Part shown: in pieces, positions 48,333 to 60,189 of the stretch | Numbering within the stretch: position 1 is the first letter of the stretch | Layout: each line of letters starts with the position of its first letter | Origin: Nymphalis io | Lineage: Eukaryota; Arthropoda; Insecta; Lepidoptera; Nymphalidae | Direction: 5' to 3' | NCBI RefSeq assembly: GCF_905147045.1 | Contig: NC_065898.1 | Location: 12,524,001 to 12,588,000, forward strand | DNA length: 64,000 bases | Position numbers and translations under genes: made by a program | The notes under the pieces: generated by a model | What the model was told of the DNA's origin: nothing | The model's database searches: none | Seen by the model: only the letters and a program-made list of their open reading frames with translations

Positions 48333-51300
48333 GTTATCAAATTCATTATCACAATTAAATATAATGTTCTTAATATTTCTTCTCAGTTCAGGTATTTTCT
48401 TTTACGAATCGATGATAGTTTTAATTTAAATATCAATAAGTAAGCAAGCTTCTATATTGAATAAAAAAATATATATGATTATTATCTATGGAAACATCTT
48501 AATGTTTTTTATTAGTTCTTTATTTATTACTATTAAGTATATAGTACTATTATTATATTTGACAGTACGCGAGAAGACTATATATGTGAATGGTTAAGTC
48601 GTTAATACGTACATATACAAAGTATTAAGAAATACATGCGATCAAGCTAATTGTAATACATAAGTTTCTATGAATTTTGTAAGCATTGACATATTGTGTA
48701 TTCTTTAGCTCAATCGTTACATTTACACCGTTTAAACCTTATTCTTCTTTGTACAATAAACTATGATTTGCCTAAAGTGCAATCGTGATTAAGAACTAAA
48801 AACAACACACTCCCCTTTTAAAAAGTAAATCTAATTTAATTAAGTAGTGTCATAGAAAAACATTGTGAAGTGAAGAATATATCTGAATATGAATAAAATA
48901 TCATAATAATATGTATATTAGGATCATACTTAATAACTTGGTAACATTACTTGGTAATACTTATGTTGCAACAAGAGCTCTACTTGTTCAGGATATTTTT
49001 AAGGCGCATTTGCAGAATCCGTTTCACAATCTGATGTTTTTTTTTTACTTTTTACACGGTCATTGCATCGAAGAAGTTTATAACTAACTAAATTATTTTT
49101 AATATCTAATAACAATTGCAAGTTTCTATTATGAATAAATTTAATATTTCCCTCAAGCATTTTCGTATCTGACTACGTAATCTTTCACTTGAGACACGGA
49201 TCGGTGAAATTGGCTTTCTCTAAACAAAAACAATTATTTATTTGCATTATTTCAGCTGTGCCATTATAAATTTATAAACATCATAACAAGTTGTTTGTTG
49301 TGTTATTTTTTTTAATAATTCAGCTTGTAACTTAAGTATTATAAGTATTATCACGTATGTATTATTTTGATTTAATTTTTTTCAAAATATCTTCATTTTT
49401 TGTTGTATAAAGACAATAAACTGTAAAGTAACAGGGCTACCGGTTGGTTAGTGGTAACCTTTGCCCCAAGATTATTTCTGTCAAGTTTTCTAATGCTACC
49501 AGTTTCAGTATTCTATTACGAGAATTATATTCTCTCTTGTTCTTACAGCGTATTAACGCTGATAGATGTTTTTTAATTATAATCAATGTTGTTTTGCTTT
49601 ATGTGTAAAATAAATTTAATTAAATATTATTAATTAGTTATACCTTTACGTGCGTGCGTCAAAGAGTTAAACATTTTACAAATTACTCTAAGTTTACGCC
49701 ATTTTTTTTCGCAGAGCTGCTTATGTACAAACGTAACAACTAGCCTGTTATTTTTTACGGAATATATGTAAATAAGAGCGGTATCTTGAAAAACTACAAT
49801 AATTATAAATAACAAATACAAGGTGCTACAGAACCCTCGGTCTTTCTCGCACTAGGCTGATCTTTTATCTCTAATGCTTGAAAATTTCCTAATTGATTGT
49901 TTCTTATATTAATGATGCTCTTTTTCTGTTTTGATTTAATATTTTTATAAGATATCATGAAATGCAATTATCCATGATCAAAGATCACTACATTTTTTAG
50001 CTCATCTTTCATGTTTAATTGAAATTAATTGATTACTTCATATATATTTTTAGGTATATTTTAAGTAACAACGAAACAATTACTGTTTTCTCTATATTTA
50101 TTATTGCAGCCGAATATAGTCCATAGCTAGCTGACTATAGTGTTGTTTCTTATCTGGCAATGAAATTAGCATCGTTAGGTGTACGTTGGGTAAAAAATGG
50201 GTGCGAGGTACTTGGCCCGCTTCCCACGTTCGTGTAGACTGCCTCTCGCCCTGCTTTCGTCAACAGACTAAAGATCTATCGTGGGGTGTTCTGTTAAGTT
50301 CGTAAACTGTTACCCAGTTAGTCTATTATTCTGCAATTGATATCTTATTGTTGACTTTTTTAATAGCGTTTTAAAATACAATTGTTGGTGCCATGAATGG
50401 AAAAGTATTATTAATTTGCTTTCGAAGAAATATTTTCTTTATTCAATAAGTTATTTATTAATCATTGATTTCAGAATCGTTAGCAATCGTTAGTTTTTGA
50501 AAATATTTAGATAATTTATAAGATTAACGTGTGCGTTATACATTTAAGATTAACACGTTAGGAATAAGTGAAAACAGTGATTACCAGCCTCTTCATTTCG
50601 TTAAGTGCTTAACACACAAATTTTATTTAAATTTGAACATTAAAGTTAATTATTATTCATAAACTGAACTATATTATAAGTTTCTAAGCAATGTGTAATT
50701 AGAAATTTTACAATTAGGTTAAAATTAACCATAATTGTATTTAATTAAAATGTACAACCACCTCCAATCTTGATATAAACTCAAATTCGCACGATCCTTA
50801 CGAATTGTCGGCGCCTACAGAAGAGCCTATTAGCACTTTCAACGTAATTAGCACTCACCACAAACAGAAAGGCGATCGCGAGACGCATTTCTCTAACGAA
50901 CTTTCACTGCGCACGCGTTCGTCAAACACATTGTGGCGACCACACGCCACCAAGGCTGATCACCGACTGCGACCGGCGCGTGCAATGCCATAGTCAAGGA
51001 CTGCAAAGATGCAGTTGACTTTTTGAATCGACATCCGATGGTGAAGGAAAAGTTGCTGGGACACTTGTCGCTTGGTTTAATGGTGTGCCGCAAACGCGGT
51101 TTATGTCAAAATTAAGTTTAATTGGAATCAGGTTGACGGATGGATGGCAATTTCAGAATTTGATTGCGTGAATTATGTCTTTATTAACGGTACCTACTTG
51201 ATTAGTATGGTTAGACCTTTTTATTCAATTTTTGAAAGATGCGTTATTCATTATAATATGCTCATAAAAACTTTAATAAATTAGACTCTTGGTAAATATT

Positions 51301-51639
51301 CATAATGAACTATTTTAATGAAGGCCACCAAATAATGTAAAAGCTTACGATAAAAATTACTTTCGTACTATTTAAAGATGGTTTTGATTCTCAACGGATT
51401 TATCTTTGTGAAATAATGAAAGATTTATTGGTTGAAAGGTAAATAAATTAATAAAAAAATCTAACATCCCTTGTGAAACTAATCATTGATCTATGGATGT
51501 CAAAAAATGATGAAATATTTCAACAGTTGCGTAAAAGAATTCGCTCTGATTATTATTAATTGCTTCGATATCTGTTGTCACACGCTGCTGATTCGCAACC
51601 GCATCTTTACTAACATTACAAATTCACACAACAGAAAAA

Positions 51640-51900
51640 TTAGGTCCCGCTTGCCGTCGAGAAAGAGTGTGTGCGATTGAGTAGGTCAGTCGAGTAATCA
51701 TTTGCCAGCCGTCGTCTATACGTGTCGACTATCTCTTTCTAACTCTGGGTGATTAGAAGAGGGAGAGGGGGACGGGGAGCGTTGCGCGTGCGCCGAACCG
51801 TTATCCCGCAGCGATATCTTGAATGAAAATGGTGTTTTCTCTCGCGCCAAAACAATGGCGTCCGTTGCAAATCGACTATCTCCTTAAAAATCGAAAGGTG
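51640..51900. promoter_or_regulatory. Candidate promoter or first-exon island
   Basis: Less AT-rich block with purine-rich and CpG-containing segments (about 51760-51860) and a short 27-codon plus-strand frame at 51827. It resembles insect promoter or 5' UTR sequence, but no transcript can be assigned; the minus-strand spz gene 7 kb to the left is one candidate. Confidence 0.25.
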
Positions 51901-53574
51901 TTGCCTAATTAAATAGTTACTAGTTGATCATATTAACCGAAATTGTAATTAATTTCATATCACATTGTTGTCAATATTTTTATTAATAATAATTAGAATG
52001 ATGCTCATTACATTTATTAGATATTTATCTTCGTTATTGGAATTTCTACGTTTTTTCCAAAGCTTTTTAGTGAGTTTTTTTTAGTTATTTAACCTTTTTA
52101 TTGGAGGCGAGAGTTTTATTTTCAGTCTATAAGCACTATTATATTTTGTGTATCAAGTTTCTTGACTATATTTTTACTAGTGTTCGCCAAGTGGTCAAAA
52201 CTATTTAGATTTATACTTATTTAATCTTATTTTTTGACTGATAACAATAAAGTTCATAAATAGCTACATGAAACAAAAAAAGAAAAGTTCGAAAAATGAA
52301 GGGAGAAAGAGGCACTTAGGCTATTTATATTTACATCGATATTTTCCATTAATATGCGGTCAACGTATTTACAACATCTTCCTGTGATCTCTTCTGGCGT
52401 GTTTCTTTCTTACTTACAAAGTAAATATCCGGACTGTTTCCTAGACTCGAAGCCGAAATTCTTGAAGTCGCCAATAAAATACCTTAGTGTGGCTGGTTGT
52501 ACTACTAACACGTTAATTATGACATACACACTTTTTTGTTTTGTTCTTGAAGAAGTAAACGCTAGGAAATAACTACTAGAAAATGGTCCAACGGTTAGCC
52601 GAAGACTTCCTCTTTTTATAAGTCTTAACAAGGTCTAGGAGATCCGAGGTATCATATTTCCGAATTGTTACAAACATATTTGAGTTTTCTCCTGCCAAAG
52701 AAACGATTATGGTATTTTTACTCACGCACCATTTTAAGAATTATTTTTTGTATTGTATGTTGATTTATCATCATCTCCCAATTATATTTATATTCTAAAT
52801 TATGTACATGTATTAAATGTACAAAACATTTACATCATTATATAACAATATTACTTTTTATTACCTATTTTCTTTTGTTTTCATTAACTATCCTCCACAG
52901 ACGTGTCGTTGATGCTTTTGTATCTTTCTATTATTACATATGTGCCTTAATTTATGTGTTAAATGTGCATTAATATCCTTAATAACTTATACGTGTTTGT
53001 GATACAAACGATGGTTACTAAGAAAGATCAAATTTAATTCGCAACCTTACATTTTTCTGTAATCCTTCTCACCGCACTGTCTGTTTTTTATGACAATTTC
53101 AAGGTGAAATCCGTTATCTTGATTTTTAAATGTTTTATTAAGATGTAATTGAACCTTACACTGATTAGGATCCAGGTATTCTATCCAATATTCCACATTT
53201 ATATAAAAAAAAATGTTTTACCCATGCATATTTTCTTTTCTTTAATAAAAGTCACAAACGATGTATACTCGGTAGGAAATTTAGTTAAAGTATAAAATAA
53301 TTATTTCTATTGTAATAAAGATAACTATTAAAATAACAAAAATGTATAGCAAAAGATAATTAATTAAAAGATAAACAACACATTATTTTTTTATCTTATC
53401 AATAATATCACTATGGGACTTGAGTTACACGAACATTTATTACTTTTAAAAATATATTGCTCCGACACTTCACACATTATTTACCCCTTGTTACTCAATG
53501 TTTTTATGAACACTTCGGATATTTTATTTTAACATTATATCTAAGGTATTATTATTATTTTATTATGTTGGTAG

Positions 53575-53757
53575 AGCGTTATGAAAACCAGTCTGGGTCT
53601 CGTCATTACAGGCGCAAGGAACATCGCGTTGGCGGACACGTATTGGCGATGAAAGGAATGTTTAATATTTCTTAAAAAACCCATGTCTATGGGCGATGGT
53701 GACTATTTACCATCAGGTGCTCCGTATGCATGTAAGCCTTCCTATTTTATAAAAAAA
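53575..53757 (+). mobile_element. SINE-like repeat (family B), decayed
   Basis: Ends ACCATCAGGTGCTCCGTATG ... TTCCTATTTTATAAAAAAA. A short antisense piece follows at about 53795-53860. Confidence 0.6.
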
Positions 53758-54639
53758 CAAGTCCTTTGAGCTTGTTATTACACTTGCTTACCATTGTTAT
53801 TACACTTGCGTACCATTCAAACCGGAACACAGTCATGCAAAGTATTGCTTTTGGCTGAAGAATAATTGATGTGATGGGGCCTGGTTAGCACTCTGTCGAC
53901 GTAGAGCAGTAATATGTAGCTTTAAACACTATACTGATGATGGTGAACATGGCGTCGTGAAAGCGCTTGATGGAGCTCAGAGGAGTGACGTTGAACTGAG
54001 AAGCTCCCTGAGTACCTAACAATGCTGATCCACACATAAACTATATAATAACCTAATGCTGGCAATGTACATTCATTGTTGCTTAAATTTGTGAATTAGT
54101 TGTCAAAATGTCAGTGTTTAAATGTTAGTGTCTATGGAGATTCAATAAAATATACTTGTATATAAAAAATTACAAAATATGAGATCTTTTTACACTGTTC
54201 TCAGAGATTCGCTTCACATCCTCAGTGAATTCGCACCTAACTTACATTGCTTTATTACGAACATTGTCTATGCGATGCGCAGGCGTCAGTCTCGTTTCCG
54301 CGAAGGACGGCGTATACGTTTTAAACGATAAAGAATATTAGTGGCACTTGGGGCACACGAGAATTAAACGACGTTGGTCCTTAATTTTTTTTTATCAAAA
54401 AGTTAATCACAAACAATAGTGTGACATTAAAAAATATACTGAAATCCCAAACATAGGAAGATCACTAGAATAAATGTATGGCTCGTCACAACTTCAGAAG
54501 GCAACATTTCAGACACAGCGAAGTTTTAGTCAATCAATCGATCAATCAACAGCCTTTCGTAGTCCACTGCTGAACATAGGCCTTAAGTTAAGTTTAAGTC
54601 ATTTCAATGTAATTTTATATTTGTTTTATCTACATCATA

Positions 54640-54885
54640 TGGTTGTAGAACTTAGTATTGATGTCGTCCAGTTCGAAAGGTGAGCGAGCCAGTGAAATTA
54701 CAGGCAAAGTTGGTGGCGTATTGGATTGCCAAGAAACAATCGATATTTGGTCATCGGCGCATCATCATCATCATCATATTGGTGCATCGGCGATGCAAGG
54801 AACGGTTAATATTTCTTACAGCGCCAATGTCTATTGTGGTGGCCACTTACCATCACGTGACTCATATGATCTATGATATAAAAAA
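54640..54885 (+). mobile_element. SINE-like repeat (family B) with a CAT microsatellite
   Basis: GTCCAGTTCGAAAGGTGAGC to CTTACCATCACGTGACTCAT; interrupted by (CAT)n near 54760-54777. Confidence 0.55.
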
Positions 54886-55679
54886 ATATATATGGGATTT
54901 ATTTTACTTGTTTTTGTAACATTAAATGTTTCATTTATATTTTCAAAACTATTAGGTAGTAATATTTCTGTGCGCGTCTGCAATGTCTGTGATATTCTAA
55001 ATAAACTTTGTCTTATACTTATAAATTTTATGTCTTGAAGTAAGAAATTAAATTATGAATACTTGTTTTCGCGTAAAGTGTTGCGATGACTAAACGCCAT
55101 GCTTCTTTCACATTAGCAAACTGTCAGATCTGGATAAGAATAGCAAGCAGAGGTCAATTCCGGGTAAATGCTAGGAAGCAAAAGTTACAGAATAATAGCG
55201 AAGTTAAAGTTAAAGCTGTGAATAAATTTACACAGAGCGAAAATAATCGTCTCTCGTTTTAAATTAAATATATAGACGACTATTTAACACTTTGAAGAAC
55301 ACATAATATAATTTGCATGTTCTTATTTTTATTTGTATTCGTATTTCCATATATTTGTCGATAATACTTATGTTCGCCAATAATAACAGGCGAAAAATGT
55401 AGTTAGCTGTTTTATATTTACCTATTTGTACCTATATAATATAGTATATATTACGCTGTACTATTTTTGTTCTATGTTCTTAAGAGATAGTAATCTCACA
55501 ATATCGCGTGATCTATTGTTTATAAATGTTATCCCCGTAAAGAAGGTTCAGCTTAAACCATCTTGGTTTTATGGCGTGTTGGCCACATATCTAACAAAAT
55601 TTTTTCCAAAGCATGAAGTTTTATGATGAGGATGTTCTCGTATTTTAGAGATATATAAAAATAATATTTAACCAGTGTC

Positions 55680-55885
55680 TATATTAATATTATAAATGCA
55701 AAAGTAATGATGTCTGCCTGTACGTTTTCATAGCTAAAGCACTGAACCGATTTTGATGATATTTGTTATGCAGCAAGCTTGGACAAGAAGGAAGGACATA
55801 CGCTACTTTTTATATTTACCACCCATACCCCTCCCTTTCTAACACGCAAGTGAAGTCGCGGGCGAAAACTTGACTTATAATAAAT
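55680..55885 (+). mobile_element. LINE/SINE 3'-end repeat (family D)
   Basis: Begins ATTATAAATGCAAAAGTAAT, has ACTGAACCGATTTTGATGAT and AAGGAAGGACATACGCTACT, and ends GTGAAGTCGCGGGCGAAAAC. This layout is common in lepidopteran genomes and probably derives from the 3' end of a non-LTR element. Confidence 0.65.
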
Positions 55886-56339
55886 GAAATCTTGTATAGC
55901 CTTAGTATTGATAATCACTGTAAATTTAAATACATATTTACGATTAATTCGTCTTATTATCATAAGTATTAAGCCAATATAATACAACTATTTCATGTAA
56001 CGTTGTTGATTATGATTACAATAATAAATAATAAAATGATTATATATAGCCTTATATTACAAGTTTTAATCTGAATATTACAAAGAGGCACCGATCAGGT
56101 GCTTATAACAGAGACATGTCATTGTATGAATAAAATATTCTTAATGAGAAGAATCCTTTCTAAATACTAAACCATTCAGTCCAACTTTCAAAACAAGATG
56201 AGGTCCATGGTTTCTGCAAACCAATCGCTACGTAAAGGTGAACACTAAACAAAACAGTTGACTCAGCATCGTCATAGCTAACAAATTAAACGGTTGTCGC
56301 CATTAAATAACAATATGAAAGTGACGATATCATTGAGAA

Positions 56340-56485
56340 ACTCAAATATTGAGCGAGCGCAGTGCATTAGCGCGACGCGCTGTACTCGGAGACTCGGACG
56401 CGACGCGGGCGCGCCCACAGCTTTCTACTCGATGAGACACTGCATCTCACAAGTGGGCCGCGACGTGACCCACGTGCTAACCACT
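56340..56485. promoter_or_regulatory. Candidate promoter or first-exon island
   Basis: A sharply bounded CpG-rich block (CGCGACGCG-type runs) inside AT-rich DNA. Such blocks in this window otherwise coincide with exons or gene starts. No open frame of note was recognised. Confidence 0.25.
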
Positions 56486-56984
56486 TCATTTTACCAATAC
56501 CGATATCATAAAATTGCAATTATTTAAACAATCGTGTATACGGACTTGTAAGCGATTGGATCTGGTCTTCAATGCGTGATTTACTCTCAAAGTATTATTA
56601 CATAAATAAAGTTCTCTTAACAAAAACATATAAATGCTTACTAAATAATAATATGTTTTTTTTTTTACTTTATACCTTAGCTAATAACTTCGCAATTGCT
56701 GTGTATACGCAACGTAATAAAATCTTTATAGGGATTAGAATATTCAATAACTGTGAAAAAATATTTATTTAATAATATTTTAATATTTATTGGCAATGTT
56801 TATTACCAATACAAGTCGTTTTATTCTACCGACCGTTTTGTCCGTAACTGCTAATGGAGTACCTAAACATAAAACTCTCATAGTACGATTAACACTTAAA
56901 AGATGAAAAATAGCTAATTATATACACGTAATCGGATAGAAAATTGCGTAATCACGCTTATATGACGAACGCTGGATATTATAA

Positions 56985-57200
56985 CAACAGCCTGTAAAAG
57001 TCCTGCGTGGTAGAGGCCTTCCCTCTTCTTAAGTAGAATGTTGGAGTTTATTCCACTACACTGCTTATGGTTATGCAGTTTTCCTTACCATGTTTTCTTG
57101 CACGAGGACGATATGAACTAAAAACATTAAGAGCTTGCTCACTCTCTTGCTTTCTTGCTCAGTGATGCTTGCCAGGACTTGAACTCGCAATCGGCGCTTA
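56985..57200 (-). mobile_element. SINE (family A), strongly decayed
   Basis: AACAGCCTGTAAAAGTCC start, then TTATTCCACTACACTGCTTA and a decayed head. Confidence 0.5.
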
Positions 57201-60173
57201 AGATTAATGTCATCTACAAAATATAAGATAATGCTTGGAAAAATTGAAACTATAATACGATATTTATTTCTATATTTATATAAAAAATGTATTATGTTTC
57301 AGAGCAAAACTTGTAACGCTGGGATTGGTTATAAGACTACCCTAAACTTAACAAAGAGACCGTTATATATTTTGCTTGACAAATATTTACTGTAAAGTCT
57401 GTTCCAACCACAAAAGCACTAAAGGCAAATAAACAACTAATCAGAGCTTGAATAATCGTGTTCATAATGAACTGATTTAAAAGAATCACTTGCTCCATCC
57501 TTTAACATGTAAATAAAACATATTGTTCAAAGATATAACGAAACAGAAAGTTTGTGTAATAATATAAAGATCTTGTAAATCGTTTCATGTAAAATAAAAC
57601 GTTGTAAAGATTCTATATTAAACTACTTTCACGTAATTTCACTCGACCAGTTTCTGCACTTAATATCACCTTTGCAATAATACTATGATTACATTTGATC
57701 CGCTTTCAGAACTTTGACTGCAAATGTTTAGTATCGGTATTCACGAATAAAGCTGATGTGGTCCAGTTGATGGAACAAGATCGCGTGTTGTAATTGTATC
57801 TGAGTGTTCTTTTTGTATTTGTTCATAAGACAATTTTCATTTTTACAAAAATAATAATAATATCAAATATATAAACAGGCTTTTGTTTGATATTTGAACT
57901 ATCTAAAGAAATAGTAATGTAGATTTGTAATACGCGCTGAGTTTACGCTAAATTTAGTGTAATTGGTTGGGTGCGTTTGACCCACGAATTTAAACAAGAA
58001 ACATTAGAAAAAAGCTTGTTACGTAGCTATAGAAATATATTATGTAGCAAATTATAAAGATTGTATTATCCTTCTAGTGTCAAAAGTTTTAGGTCACATT
58101 TGTATATGAATGCGTAATACAAATAGAATGCTTTGACACGTTAGGATAATACTCTGACAGGCCATTTATTTAAATGTTCCTGGTCGTGACACGTCTGAAG
58201 ATACTCTACGTGTATAACAAACTTATTTCAAACGACTTGTAGGCATATTGCAATTCTACTACATTGTATAGAATCACGCTGTTACACGCTATTACAGAGT
58301 AATTTGGACAATTTGTACTTGTTAAAACGACAATTCTTTGTTACAAGTGTTGAAATATAAGTAATCGGTTATTTCATAATTCTTTGATATATATTTTTAT
58401 AAAAATATAATATTAACTATGTAAAAGAAACTTAAAAGGCTTAGAGATAGAACAGCTGGTTCATTATTTGGCCAGTTAATCGAAATATAAGCTAGAATGA
58501 TCTTACTGATACTTAAAGAACTTAAGTATTATATTTTTATGGTGAACTGGACGAGTTTGTGTATTTTGTTTAATATCTTTAAAATAATGTAGCTTAAAAA
58601 TAAAAATAAACGTGTATTTCTTATGAGTCAAATATATTTTTTATTTTATAAATGGTGCCAAATAAACCTTAAAAATAATATTTGGTTAATGTTCGCTAAA
58701 CATTTACGTTTGTATTTTGTCCAGTAGGTACATTCGGAGAAAATATTTGTGATAGACGAACAAACAGACAGAGTAATCGTATAAAGGTTTTGTTTTTTTC
58801 ACGCCACAAGACTATATTTTATATTATTATAATATATAAGTAGACACAAAATATGTGTTATTGGATAAGTAGGCCTTATTCGGAAAATGTTAAATAAATT
58901 AGCAATAAAGTGTGTTAACGTCTAATAACTTGCCATAAGTATTACATATTTTTTTTTGTTGAGTCTAGCGGTGCAGAGAGACAGTAGTGCCAGCCTCTTG
59001 GGTACAATGCCACAGGACAATCTTTTAGACTGCGTGATTTTTCTATAACTGCGTAACTTTCTACTGGTAACAGGAGGGCTAGTTAATTTTTTACCATGAG
59101 TACCGGAATTGCGATTCAAAGGGGAAACTAAAAGTTCTTGCTGGTTCCACGTGGTCACGATTTATATAGTGTTTTGTAATTCTTATTTGTATATATTTAA
59201 CGCATTAAATGAAAACAAGTATAATATATTTATATATATCATTGTTTAAACATTTCCATTATCAAATAACTTATTTTGAAACTAACATCATGACAAATGA
59301 AAATATTGTTCAAAACATTTAAAGTTACAGCGTACGTTTTTCATACATCGATGTTAATTTCTCCTAAGTTAATTGTAAATACTAAGTGCACTGCTTGCTT
59401 ATTTACATTAAACCGTTATAAAATAGAATTTATATTGCGTTTAACAATACAATATTAGTTTTGTATTAGGAAAACCCCACGGTGTTTATACAGAGCAAGT
59501 ACGTACATACATACGTTCGTATGTAATCGGTTTGTGTTAGACTTTTAGTGTTTTCAATTTTATTTATTATATTATTTTATTCATCTTCCGGTTTGAAGGA
59601 TGAGTGTGCCAGTGCAAATATAGGCATATTTTTTTAGAGGAAAGAGTTCTTCGCGAGTTCGGTGGGAGTTATAACTGTAATAAAATGGATTGGATTTAAT
59701 TACAAGATTTATATATCGTTGGATTTGTTTTTTATTACCTTAATATTTATACATTACTTTGTACATCATTTTGTCGATTTTTTTGCGCCGCCGTGGGATA
59801 GTTGTCTAATATATCGGCTTACTACCACCGTGTTAGTTTTATTGGCTTCTCATATATGTATATCCAATATCATCTTAAACATTACGGTAAATATAACGAC
59901 ACATAGTCCGATTAAGTTAAAGAGCATGTCGACAGTTTACATACATACATACACTTAACATTTACCATTACCCATTTCAAGGTAATTGACTAAAAACTAT
60001 TCTGCATATTACAGATAACAACGCACGTATATGTTTTACTTGTAATATTCGTTTGTATATTATTAGGTTTTGAAGCAATACATCTATTTATAAAAATATA
60101 ATAGTGAAAATATATCTCTATACCCTCGGAATTCAGAGCTTTTATAATAAACAAAAGTCATTTTATAAAACAT

Positions 60174-60179
60174 TTTATT
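60174..60179 (-). promoter_or_regulatory. Polyadenylation signal of the Toll gene
   Basis: AATAAA on the minus strand, 11 bases after the stop codon. If used, the 3' UTR is very short. Confidence 0.4.
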
Positions 60180-60189
60180 GTAAAAAACA

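Larger units (their letters stand above)
44793..60189. other. Gene-poor stretch between the spz and Toll genes
   Basis: 15.4 kb, mostly AT-rich. It holds SINE-like copies (45.9, 47.3, 48.0, 53.6, 54.6, 55.7, 57.0 kb) and three locally GC-richer islands, 50.80-51.11, 51.64-51.90 and 56.34-56.48 kb, that could be promoters or first exons, for example of spz. No exon could be assigned with confidence. Confidence 0.5.

Noticed and set aside
50908..50991. Signal-peptide exon for spz
   Set aside because: Phase fits, but the hydrophobic core is short, the donor is weak and it is 6 kb away; not strong enough to annotate.
58922..59158. Minus-strand 78-codon frame with a basic, Ser/Leu-rich sequence
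   Set aside because: Possibly a fragment of a mobile element, but no motif could be named and the other strand is equally repeat-like.
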